Positions 52,916 through 62,991 of a stretch of DNA of 64,000 nucleotides are shown here, one piece after another. A model generated the notes under the pieces. That model had not been told where the DNA came from and searched no databases. It saw nothing but the letters and a program-made list of their open reading frames with translations. The first letter of the stretch is position 1, and each line of letters opens with the position of its first letter. The stretch comes from Heterodera schachtii. Its lineage: Eukaryota > Nematoda > Chromadorea > Rhabditida > Heteroderidae. Position numbers and translations under genes: made by a program. Location: positions 1,057,035 through 1,121,034 of the forward strand of contig SIJG01000031.1 of the NCBI GenBank assembly GCA_023374025.1. Direction: 5' to 3'.

Positions 52916-53307
52916 GGACCCACGCGTTTGGGCGCGCTCGTTTGGGCGCCAGCATGTTTTTCCACTATAGCTTTCTATAACTTTTTCCAATGTCATCCAA
53001 ATCCAACATTTCTGATATCATCCGAAAGCCTAACATATTTAGAAGCTTATTCTAAGCTATTGCTTTGCGATTAGACAATTACCAAAAAAGTTATGCATGA
53101 AAATTGCGAAAAGTCGAAATTTTTGAAGTTTTTTCTTAATAAAATTTTTTTCCAGGCTTGAAAATCCTTTCGCTTTTGGTAAGGCTAATAGAGCATGTTA
53201 AGAGCTTTCGAATGATACCAAGATTGTTGGATTTGGATGCCAAAGAAAAAAGCTATCGTGGAAAAAAATGCTGGCGCCGAAACAAGCGCGCCCAAACGCG
53301 TGGGTCC
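52916..53307. mobile_element. Foldback element with GTTTGGGCGCGCTC tips
   Basis: Left tip GGACCCACGCGTTTGGGCGC, then GCTCGTTTGGGCGCCAGC. Right tip GCTGGCGCCGAAACAAGCGC, then GCCCAAACGCGTGGGTCC. The interior has the TATCATTCGAAAGC-type core in both arms. It sits about 175 nt upstream of an F-box-like start; truncated copies lie at the same relative place at 50465 and 63216. Target duplication unclear. Confidence 0.85.
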
Positions 53308-53344
53308 TTCTAATAGAGACCGCAATTTTATTTATCGTACAAAT

Positions 53345-53430
53345 GTTAAAAAAAATAATTTCCGGGAGAGGGTTCGAACCCGAGCACTCTCAAACAGGGA
53401 AACTACCACTTAACCAACTAATTGTAAGAC
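53345..53430 (-). repeat. tRNA-derived (SINE-like) sequence
   Basis: On the minus strand AATTAGTTGGTTAAGTGGTAG provides an A-box-like segment, and GGGTTCGAACCCTC a strong B box about 40 nt later. A near-identical copy is at 63903-63972 and a partial one at 27880. No matching acceptor stem, so not a functional tRNA. Confidence 0.5.
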
Positions 53431-53439
53431 CAAAAACGG

Positions 53440-53811
53440 GGGTCTGTATCGTTTCGGCGCCGCCGTTTCGGCGCCAGCCCATGTTTTTGGACTATAACTT
53501 TTTTCATTGCCGACCAAATCTAACAATCTTGGTATCATTCGAAAGCTGAACATGTTTAGAAGCTATTTATAAAAAATTGCTTAGCGATTAGTCGCTTACT
53601 AAAAAAGTTTTAACTGAGAATTGCAAAAAAGTCAAAATTTTTGAAAATTTTTCTTGGTAACTTCTTTACAAGTCAATTTTTTATTTTGTTTTTTGTAGGG
53701 CTAATAGGGCTTGTGAAGGGCTTTAGAATGATACCAAAATTATTAGATTTGGTTGTCAAAGAAATAAGTTATAGCCCAAAAACAAGGGCTGGCGCCGAAA
53801 CGACCTAGTCC
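53440..53811. mobile_element. Foldback element with GTTTCGGCGCC tips, 10-bp target duplication
   Basis: CCAAAAACGG repeats exactly at 53430-53439 and 53812-53821. Left tip TCGTTTCGGCGCCGCCGTTT, then CGGCGCCAGCCC. Right tip GGGCTGGCGCCGAAACGACC. The interior carries TTGGTATCATTCGAAAGC and GAATGATACCAAAATTATT. The left duplication touches the SINE-like sequence. Confidence 0.9.
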
Positions 53812-53821
53812 CCAAAAACGG

Positions 53822-54999
53822 ACCAGGAGTACCCAAGTGTTTGGTCCGGAAACCTCGACTGGGGTCCCTGCAAAATTCCAGCGGGGCTCTGATCCGGTAC
53901 ATAACTTTATGTATCCAGTGCCTTTTCTGATTATGACATTTTTCTTTGTTATCAAGGCACACATTTACGGTCTATCAGTCTTGTTTGATCATGATTATCC
54001 CACCCGTTTGATGCTTGCAAATTCCGTATAATCAACGAGTTTATCAATCAATTCAGTATGATTACTGTTTTATCAATCCCGTGTTGTGGTTGTATTGTCA
54101 TTTTGAATTCGAGGTTTTAACTCTTTTGCATTTCCATTTTTTGAAAGCGTTTCTTGTTTTTACTGTCACAGTTTCGAGACATTCATTTGACAGCTTTCGA
54201 GTGGCACCAATCAATGCTTATTAAGTGTCCAAGAAACTTGGTAAGAATAGAAACTCATGGTGTGAACAAAGTGTATTAGAACCGGAAAAATGATAACAGT
54301 GTGTGTGTTGTGATTGTTGTGGAAGAGATCCGGAGGAGGACAAAAAAGCATCAGCAGCAATTGAAAAGTGAAACAATTTAAATTTGGAAAAAAAATTGCA
54401 TAAAATTGTCGATGAGGCGAAGGGGGGGGGGGGGCATTAAAAAAATTCAAATTTAAAGAAGTGAAAAAGCACAGAAAAACAATGAATTATTTGGGGTAAA
54501 AAAAAGAAGCAATACAAAGCACAAACAATGAATTGTGATGATATGAATAATTCATAAAATTATATAAAAATTTGTGAATTTTAAGCAGATTTTATGAAAA
54601 ATGCAAAGATTGGATGGGAGGGGGGGGGGGGGGGGGGGGTACTGTCTCTTCTGTCAAATCGAGTAAAAAAATTTTAAATAAAACTTTCTAGAAAATTCTA
54701 TGTTTTTGTTCTTTCAAAAAAAATTATGGAAAAAACGGTAATCGGACAAATGAGCAAAAGACGAGACAGTACACCAATTAAAAATAGTCACAGTAATGAT
54801 GTCACATTTAAAATCGTTAAAAATGGAAATAGGTAAAAGATACAAATTTGTGAAAATTGTGAGGGGGGGGGGGAGAAGGTGCTGTGATATGAAATAATGT
54901 GAAATTAATTAATTAAAAAACAAATGATGATGTGTATGTGCTAATTGATCGATCAACTTATTGATTGATCAGACGATGATCACCCGAGTGTTTTTGTTC
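53822..54999. other. No gene recognised; long G tract
   Basis: AT-rich, with G-runs at 54421-54434, 54618-54640 (about 20) and 54863-54873. 53940-54000 contains a relative of the TTTGATCATGATTACC sequence near 27960. No exon supported. Confidence 0.4.
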
Positions 55000-55021
55000 A
55001 CAACGTAGAATTCTAATTTGT

Positions 55022-55080
55022 GCGAGCACATACCCGTAATGACGGCCACATTCTCGATCCACACATTGAACGGGATGGCG
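55022..55080 (-). CDS. Possible isolated exon (A-F-V-A-I-P-F-N-V-W-I-E-N)
   Basis: The minus strand reads R-A-F-V-A-I-P-F-N-V-W-I-E-N-V-A-V-I-T and ends at a good donor (ACGG|gtatgt). The GC content stands out from its surroundings. No adjacent exon was found and the family is not recognised; it may be the relic of a small membrane protein gene. Confidence 0.3.
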
Positions 55081-55257
55081 ACGAAAGCGCGAACTATCAG
55101 AAATCGTCACAATTTACAAATCCGCAAAATTAAGAAAATCTCTAAAACTGAAAATTTTATTTTAAATAGGTCTATTAACTTCTGGAATATCCTCCTAAGT
55201 GATATTATAAATTCAAAAATCTTAAGGCTACTCACCTATCTTCTCCAAATTTCTTGA
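55081..55257 (+). mobile_element. Possible LINE reverse-transcriptase C-terminal fragment
   Basis: The frame reads R-N-R-H-N-L-Q-I-R-K-I-K-K and then F-I-L-N-R-S-I-N-F-W-N-I-L-L-S-D-I-I-N-S. It resembles the R-S-I-x-x-W-N-x-L-P-x-x-I-V-N tail common to CR1/jockey-type LINE polymerases. Ends at TAG. No polymerase core upstream, so a 5'-truncated relic at best. Confidence 0.4.
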
Positions 55258-55956
55258 TCTCATCCTGAGCTCATCAATTCCTTCTCTTATTTTGTCTCTG
55301 GTTAAATCCCAGTAAAATTTTCGAAAAAAAATCAATCAGCAAAATGTCCGAGTTTTTTACTTGGCCATTTTACTCCTCTCTCATTTTCCTCGTATTTAAT
55401 TTCCCCCATTTAACAATTTTATATTTTATGCAAAATTACTCATTTAAAATTTCACAATTTATTTATATTCTTCTTTGATATTGTTTATTCACCGTTGACT
55501 TCTTTTCCACATCTGTTAGTGGCGTCACTTATGATTTCTTTAATTTAACTAATTATCTGTTTTTTAATTTACCCTTTTTGGCTTCGAATAATTTTGCGTT
55601 TTCCTTCCACCCAATTTGCTTTTTATATTTGTTTTTTTCGTTAGTTTCTGCCTTTTCCCTTCCCTTCATTCGTCCCTTCACCCCATCATTCTCTTCTCGT
55701 ACAAAGAGCGCAACGAGTTCAGGTCGGTTGGTTGGTTGATTTGCCTGCATTTGGCTGCCCTTTTTGCAATGGCACCGCCGTTAATGACTAACCCAACAAG
55801 AAAAAAAAACAATTACTGTTTTACAAAAGAGACACTTCATAGCGCAAAAGACATTTCCATATTTTAACAATTATTTAACAATTAGTTTTTACTAAATAGC
55901 ATTTAAATGGTATTTGTTTCTAATCTTTATTAAGATATAGAGCTTAACCCTTCTGA

Positions 55957-57100
55957 CAATGAGTTATTTAACGTCTACAATCGTGACAATGTTCCGGAGG
56001 ACTTTACTGCGGCAGAAATGCGTCAGATTGCATTAGGGCCGTTTCAAGCAGTCACCCAAATGCGTTAACGCATTGTCGACGACTGACTTAAGTGCCGAGC
56101 CATTAGACATTAGCTTTCTCTGCCATTTACATCAGAAGTAATTTAAATAAAGCCATATATGTTTTGGTTTCGGGAATAAAAATATGTAATTTTTAGGCAT
56201 TTTTAAAGCCATAATTTGACAATAGAAAATGCTTACCGTTCGCAGCAAGGCAACCACTGATCTTCGTTCGCTGCCCTTGCGTACCCATGATGTGGTTGTT
56301 CATGGGTCGACAAGTGCACATGTTCCGCCCAGCTTTGAGTCTGTGCCAGGGCTGTACACTGCATATTTGGAAAAGGCTCAACACCGAAATTGAATATGTG
56401 CGCGCCGGTAATTCGGAATGCGATGCCGTGCGTTTTGCAGCAAAGGCAAACAAAAATATTAGTAAATATAAATTATGACAGCCTCATAGCAAAAATAGAA
56501 ATTTCAGTACCACATAAATAACAGAAGAAAAACAATTTAAAAAGAAAAATTATGCCAAATGAGCATGAAAGGCTAAATTTCTAAATTTATTGCTGCAATT
56601 ATTGACATACAATTTATTTTTAAATAGTGTAAAATTCAAAACCTTTTCAAACGCTTTTTCCAATATATAATGCATGTTTAGGCATTTTAAAACGTTTTAA
56701 CCGGCTTTTGAATAAATTTAAAAATAGAAAATGTGCAAAATACTCCTACCTTTGTTCAAACATGGAAAAATTTAGTATCATTCAAAAGCCATTGATGATT
56801 TATGACAAAAACTAAAGTCAAATAGGGTTTGCTGCCATAGTCCACTGAGCAAAACCTTTTCCCACAGATACATGATCATTTTTGGTGGGACGGAAATGGA
56901 CGCACTGCTCGGGCCATAGTCAACATAATTTTGGAGCTCATTGGCCAGCGCAAAGTTTCTTTTGAAACTGTTCCGCATCCGTTTACATGAATGCAGTTGG
57001 GGACGCACTTGATGGGAACCCATCAAAATTCGACAACATGCTTTACCGACTAGTGAACGATGCCGAGGATGCTTATGTGACGCAGTTCCACGGAAAATGA
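55957..57100 (+). pseudogene. Fic-domain gene, copy E (heavily decayed)
   Basis: Exon 1 (about 55957-56138) resembles N-E-L-F-N-V-Y-N-R-D-N-V-P-E-D but has several shifts. Exon 2 (about 56230-56467) has L-R-S-L-P-L-R and H-G-S-T-S-A-H, then a frameshift near 56372. Exon 3 (from 56870) has H-F-W-W-D-G-N-G-R-T-A-R, a stop after P-H-P-F-T and further frame loss, ending about 57100. The three-exon architecture is retained, making this the best outgroup for the exon order. Confidence 0.8.
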
Positions 57101-57119
57101 GTAAATGGTTCAGAATTAT

Positions 57120-58050
57120 GATTTGACATTCAATTAATGACATTATCAGACACATGTTCGCTTTTTTAATTTAAATTTTACGTGTAACCATTTTTCATCT
57201 GAAATAGATCGGCTTGTCATGCCGTCAACATTTCTTGGCACATTATTTTCCATTTATCTGTCGGTATTTATTTTCTTTATTTGGTTTTTAATTGCAAAAA
57301 TTTCCAAGCTTGAAAATCTTTCGCTTTTGCTAAGGCTAATAGAGCATGTAGAGTTTTCGAATGGTACCAAGATTGTTGGATTCGGTTGGCAAAGAAAAAA
57401 GCTGTAGTCCAAAAACATGACTGGGGCCGAACCGTGCGGGGCCGAACTGACGGGTTCCGCTGACCTGGATGTTTTAAAAACAAATCATTTTTGATAAATT
57501 GAAATAAATATTGGTCACTTGGAATAACAAACTAAAATATATCCAGGACATCCAAGTTTTTCGTTCCTAATCTGGACCTGTTTCCATGTTTGACTCATTT
57601 TCTAAATAAAAATCCAGGTCCATGAAAAATGGCCTGGACCTGGACCAGGGTCCAAGAAAAGCAGCCAGGACCCAACGTCCAGGCCGAGCTCTCAATAAGT
57701 CCAGGCCGAGCTCTCAATAATTGTTTAACCCGACTCTTGGACGGGGGTCGCCTGATATTAAAAAAAATTCGAAAAATGGAAATGCCTCAACTTTTTAGAC
57801 ATCCATCACAAATTTAAAGCAAAAAATGCCAATCAATTTTGGGGGATTTGTGTCAAAAAAAAGCGACAAAATTAACACATTTTTTTCGGTTTTGTTTTGC
57901 ATTGGCACACGCGGAGCCGACGGAGGGATTTCTCAGTGGACGAATATAAGAAAAAGTGAAAAGGCAAAAAGTGCTAACAGAAAATTGGTCACCAACGGAA
58001 AATTGGGGGAGAATTGCTCGTGGCAAAGAATTTAAAAAAACATAAAAAAA
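57120..58050. repeat. Segmental duplication partner of 47.48-48.62 kb
   Basis: Carries the same non-coding lead-in, a foldback remnant (right end 57300-57459 with GGGGCCGAACTGACGGGTTC), CCTGGACC arrays and the B4GALT7 exon 7 fragment. It directly follows Fic copy E, whereas at 47 kb a hAT-like element sits in front. Confidence 0.7.
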
Positions 58051-59192
58051 AATAATACAATTACCAATTATAAAAACTGCGCTTTTTTTGGCAATTGAAA
58101 AATTTCCAAGTTCGAACATTTAAACCAAAAAAAAAACATTTTTTGGGCCGCAAATCTCATTGTAAATTCCTGGCCCACCAACTGAGCCCCCTTCTCCCTG
58201 TCGTGTTAAGACATTTGCGGTCCGGACATTTGCGGCCCGGACATTTGCGGCCTGCTGGGAATCGGACATTTGCGGCCAACGAAAAAAATAATAAAAAAAA
58301 ATTTAATTATTTTTTTCAAATTAATTATACCAAATATTATTATTTTGACACTTTTCACCCATTATTTTTGTTTAATTACTTTTAATAATTTTCAGCTAAC
58401 TTCTCAAACTATTTTTTTACTTTTTTACAATTTGATTCTTTAATTTAAAAGAGCTTGCTGAAGTCTCTAACCAGCTTAAAACGCTTTTCAGTATCGTCTT
58501 GCCAATGCTGGCTTTGAAGATTGGTAGTTTGTGTGCACTTTGGTTACTTCATTGATAAAAATAAATGTGCTGGTTGGAGCTTTCAGCAAGCTCTTTTAAA
58601 TTAAATAATTAAATTGTGAAAAGGTTAAAAAATAGTTTGAAAAGTTAGTTGAAAATTATTAAAAGTTACTGAACGAAAATAATGGGTGAAATGCGTCAAG
58701 ATAATAAATATTTGGTATAATTAATTTGAAAAAAATGATTAAATTTTTTTATTATTTTTTTCATTGGCCGCAAATGTCCGATTCCCAGCAGGCCGCAAAT
58801 GTCGGGCCGCAAATGTCCGAAAATGGCCCTTAAGAAATGGGCCGCAAATGTCCGAGGCGCAAATGTCCGACCGCATTTGTCGGGCCGCAAATGTCCGATT
58901 TCCAGCAGGCCGCAAATGTCCGGGCCGCAAATGTCCGGACCGCAAATGTCCTATAACCCTCCCTGTATTTATTTCAAAAAAAATGTTTTTTAGCGGTTTT
59001 TGGTTCATTTTTAGGTGTGTTTCCAATTTTTGTTACAAAAACTTTTTTTGGGATAAAACAATATTTTTTCTTGTTGTTGTTTACAGAGGAGGCGTAAACG
59101 GAACACTTTGAGCGGGTTGCGCACTCTCAACTACAAACTGAACGCACGGCACACCATTGAACTGACGGAAGACATTCAAATTTGGGTGTTGG
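57899..59192 (+). pseudogene. B4GALT7 exons 7 and 8, copy F, split by a MULE-type element
   Basis: Exon 7 remnant 57899-57955 has lost its donor (AAAAAG followed by TGAAAA rather than gtaaac). Exon 8, 59087-59192, follows the normal TTTACAG acceptor and reads R-R-R-K-R-N-T-L-S-G-L-R-T-L to Q-I-W-V-L, then ends where GTACAAAATT begins. The 757-bp element 58202-58958 lies in the intron between them. Confidence 0.82.
58202..58958. mobile_element. MULE-derived foldback element with GGCCGCAAATGTCC arrays
   Basis: Perfect 8-bp duplication CTCCCTGT at 58194-58201 and 58959-58966. Left end CGTGTTAAGACATTTGCGG with four units; right end about ten units. The unit differs from the 8.8-12.2-kb MULE by GTCCGG in place of GTCGGG. 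The right array contains AATGGCCCTTAAGAAATGGG, a counterpart of the AACACTTAAGAAATGGGCC spacer in that MULE. The interior is a palindrome (AAAGAGCTTGCTGAAG / TTCAGCAAGCTCTTT). Confidence 0.92.
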
Positions 59193-59570
59193 TACAAAAT
59201 TACATTGTACGAACTGGCTTTTGTACGAACTGCTATTGAAGGTTTTGAACCAAAAATGCCATGTTTGAAAAATTTGAATTTTCGAGTTTTTGTTTGATTG
59301 GTCGAAACAGACGCCGGATTCGTGACCAGCGACCCAAAAAACCCTTGGAAACATGTTTTCATTACTTTTAAAAGCAAAAAATATTTTTCGAAAAAATGGC
59401 TCTAGGAAAATCCGACACCGGAAAATGTGACACTGGAAAATCCGTAACCAACATTAATCTTAAAAATAATTTTTGATTCTTTGAGTTAATATTTAAAATT
59501 CATATAATAAACTTACGGTACTGAAGTTATTTAAAATAAATATTTTTATTACAATAATCTATCTAGGAAG

Positions 59571-59838
59571 CGGAACCGCTCAGTTGGGTCGGCACGGTTG
59601 GGCCTCGGCACGTTTGGGCCCCCAATAATTAAAAATTTCATTTAAATATTTTTTTATTAACAAAAACATATATTAGGTGTTATTTATTTTATTATGTTTT
59701 GAACGCTTTTATTGGCCGATTCGGGAATTATTTTGAGGAGGGGAACGAAAATGGATAAAGGTAATTTGGATATTTCTTATTTTATGTTATTTAAGTTCTT
59801 TTAAGGATTTTGAGTGCCGGCCCAACTGAGGTAGACCG
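59571..59838. mobile_element. Degenerate foldback element with GTTGGGCC tips
   Basis: Left tip CGCTCAGTTGGGTCGGCACG, then GTTGGGCCTCGGCACG. Right end GTGCCGGCCCAACTGAGG. Near-duplicate flanks CTAGGAAG (59563-59570) and CTAGGTAG (59839-59846), one mismatch in 8. Confidence 0.65.
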
Positions 59839-59957
59839 CTAGGTAGGCATTTGAATATTTTTTCTATGCTCTTTTTTGATTATCTCAAAAAATAATTAAA
59901 ATAATCTCTGTGATCATTGGGAAACGAGAATGTAAATAGTGCGTAACAATTCTATAG

Positions 59958-61259
59958 TAGAGTCAGATACGGACCGGATCCGTATTTTTACGGATCCGTA
60001 GTCCGTAATACGTATTTTTTCGGCCGATACGTATTTTTACGCATTACGGATTTTCCGTATTTTTAGTACGTAATCCGTATCGATGTCAAGTACATAATAC
60101 TGATACTGATCCGTATAAATTATGATGCGTATTACGGACTATTTTTTGGCGTTTTTTAAAGTGAAATGGAGTAATTTTTTAAATTTTGTGCAGTCAATTC
60201 GCCAATACTTTGATATTGGTGGGTTTATTTCGTAAAATTTTCGACAAAAATCGAAAAAGCACTGGTAAATATTGAAAAAAAAAACAAAATTTTATGCCAA
60301 AAACTCAAAACCTTTACGTTATTGAATTGCATTTCGTTGAAATTTACGAAATTCTATTTCATTTTTTTCCATTTTTGTAAATTTTTCAAAATTATAGATA
60401 TTTTTTATGAAAATTATTCAATTAAATTCATGAAATGGTTAAAAATCGCAAGTTTGCTCATTTTTTGATGTAAATCTGTTAACAAATTGCAATCAAATCT
60501 AAAAAAAATTTCCCGGCGACGCCTATCGAAACCGCTGGGTCCCCCCCCCCCCCTCATGTTCTCAAAAAAATTTTTATACCAAACATTTTTTGAAATCACC
60601 TTACTTGGTTAGGAATTAAAAAATTTAGTCTAGTAAAAATATTTAGCAAATTTTTATTATATTTTTTGAAAAATTTCCTACTTCCGATCCGACGTTTGGG
60701 GTCGGAATTCCGATTTCCGAAAATTCTTGGGGCTTCGGAATGCCATTTTTTTGTTTTTTGGGAAAAGCGCGCCAAAAAAGTGATGTGAAAAGCAAATCTG
60801 AATTTCTAATAATATTCGATCATTTAGTCCAAATATAATTATTGCTTGAAATGATTGAAGAAAATTTGATTTGAAAATTTTCATTAATTTAATTAAGCTT
60901 TAACTTTTGGATTTTATTAAATAAAAACAAAATAAATTAAAATTTGTATTATTTTCACTTGAAATAAATTAAAATTTGAATTTTTTAAAATTTTTTTGAA
61001 TTGTTGCTTAGAATTGATAATTATAAAAAATCCTCTAGCTTTAATATTCAAGATTTGTATTTATTAAACCAATTTTTATCAAAAAATTAAAAAAATACTT
61101 ACACGTATACGGATCCGTATTTTTTCTGGATACGGATTTTTACGGACTACGGATTTTCCGTATTTTTAGTCCGTAAGTACTTAATCCGTATCGGTGTCAA
61201 GTACGTAATACTGATACTTACCCGTATTTTCGCAAAATTCCGATCTCTAATCATCTCTA
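59958..61259. mobile_element. hAT-like element with TACGGATCCGTATTTTTACGG arrays
   Basis: Flanks TTCTATAG (59950-59957) and ATCTATAG (61260-61267) match at 7 of 8. Both ends read TAGAG inward. Arrays of CGGATCCGTATTTTTACGGA-type motifs (59968-60120 and 61105-61235) are in the same orientation and share TCAAGTAC(A/G)TAATACTGATAC. A GGCG(A)CGCCTATCG hairpin repeat (60512) lies inside. No transposase. Confidence 0.72.
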
Positions 61260-61760
61260 ATCTATAGTATTACCGTATTGTCAAGTAAAATAGTATTGGG
61301 GAAGGAGGACATGGAAGAGGAAGAGAGGAAAAGGAAAAATTCGCCGCAGAGGAGAGAGAATGAAGCAGAAAAGAGAGGAACAGCAGCAAATCGACACTTT
61401 TTAATTTTGTCGGTGCTAATTGCGAATATTGTTAATGGATGTCGTAAATCCCGCGTCAAAATACAGAAAATTAATTGTTACATTTTTCAAGGTGAAATTC
61501 ATACAGCCGATTGATTTAACAATTAAGAGTTTTTCTTCATAAAATGCATTTGATCACTGATGAATTATGTTCGGTCGGTTATTCTTAATTAATTCATTTC
61601 TTCTGCGGCTGATCATTGATTTTGTTGTTTTGTCCGTCACTCATTGTCGCCCATTTGTGATGCTTTGTCCCGCTTCTTCTTCTGCCGGTGGCGGAGACAA
61701 TGGCCTTAATTAGGCGCAATTTGAATTATTTAAACAAAAATAAATGCCTTTTTTAATTGC

Positions 61761-62938
61761 TCACCCAATGCAATTATTGATAGTAAAAAGCCGAAAGGAC
61801 ACAATGTTACAATTGTTGTCCCAATTTCCCTCTTCCCAGTGAACCGCCGCGGTCTCCCCAATAATTTTGCATCGTTTCATTAGCCAATCGATGTCCCATT
61901 TATTTTCCTTTGCTTTGACCAATGTCAGCTTTTCCATTGTCCATTCGTTCACCAATTCAAATGGCACAATTGACGGCGCTTGAACAGAAAAATAAATTTC
62001 GTAACTGACGGAAGAAATGGCATTGGCACGGAGAAAATGCTAAACAATTTGAAAAACAAAAAGTGATTTGTCGAAAATGTTTGTCAATACCTCCTTGAAA
62101 TTGTTGACCCAATCAGTGTTCCCTTGTTCGCTGTAATTATAGCAACGCAATTGCTTGGGTTGGCCATCTTTTCGCGGAGAGTGCAACCATTTTGACAATG
62201 CTTGGCCAGCAGATATTGTTGAATTTGGCACATCAAAATCATCACCAAACGCAGCGGGAAACAAATCATCGGAATAGATTGAATTCAATTGGTTGAGATC
62301 AGTGAGAATTGTCGGCGAAATGAGACGAAGAAAACTATCCAAATGATCACCATTGTTAAGGCCCAAGTGGCGAATGTTCGTCGAAAAAATGGGCCAAAGT
62401 TCACGAACAAAAACATCCAAAATCCGCTGGCCATCCATGCTGTGTGAAGAAGGAAGCCACAACTGCAATTCGGTGCGTCTTTTATTGAAAATTTGGTGAT
62501 TGGAACGAAGAAAAGCGATGACGGAGTGATCGATGTACCTAAAAATGGAATGAGTGCTTTTATTGGGATAGCTCGGATTTTTAATTACCCAATCTCAAGG
62601 TTGCTAAAGCGAATTTTGCTGGGCATCGGACGGTCCGGCAACGGAAATCCCACAAATTTTCTATCCATCCGCACAGATAGTTTCGGTTCAGGTCCTTTGT
62701 CCTTGTGAATTTTGATTTGTCTCCAAATTGTCAACTCGCTTTTGCCTTCGAAATGTTTGTCAACCAACGAATTGAAACGTGGCGAAAGCAATGCCAATTT
62801 GAGGCCAAGTTGAGGACGGTCAAAGGATGGGAAAATGTCCATCCAAACGTCGTTGCAAATCCAACTGAAATAGAAAAACAGTTTAGTTAAATAAATGATG
62901 AACTTGTGATTTTTCAAAATTCATTACCGTCGGTTCAT
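61761..62938 (-). CDS. F-box-like family protein, copy 3 of the intact trio, 337 aa
   Basis: Exons 62938-62928 (ATGAACCGACG), 62864-62589, 62538-62091 and 62039-61761; 1014 nt in frame. Motifs: W-I-C-N-D-V-W-M-D-I-F-P-S-F-D-R-P-Q, P-L-P-D-R-P-M-P-S-K-I-R-F-S-N-L, I-D-H-S-V-I-A-F-L-R-S-N, V-R-E-L-W-P-I-F-S-T, G-Q-A-L-S-K-W-L-H-S-P-R-K-D-G-Q, I-V-P-F-E-L-V-N-E-W-T and the final N-N-C-I-G. The second exon has D-K-G-P-E-P-K-L-S-V where the other two have N-N-S-V-T, so this copy is the more diverged. It lacks their acidic/Ser insertion and is separated from them by the Fic/B4GALT7 remnants. Confidence 0.85.
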
Positions 62939-62991
62939 TTTTGTTAGCAATTAGCACAATTTGGCCGAGATTCCGAATGATGTCACACAAA

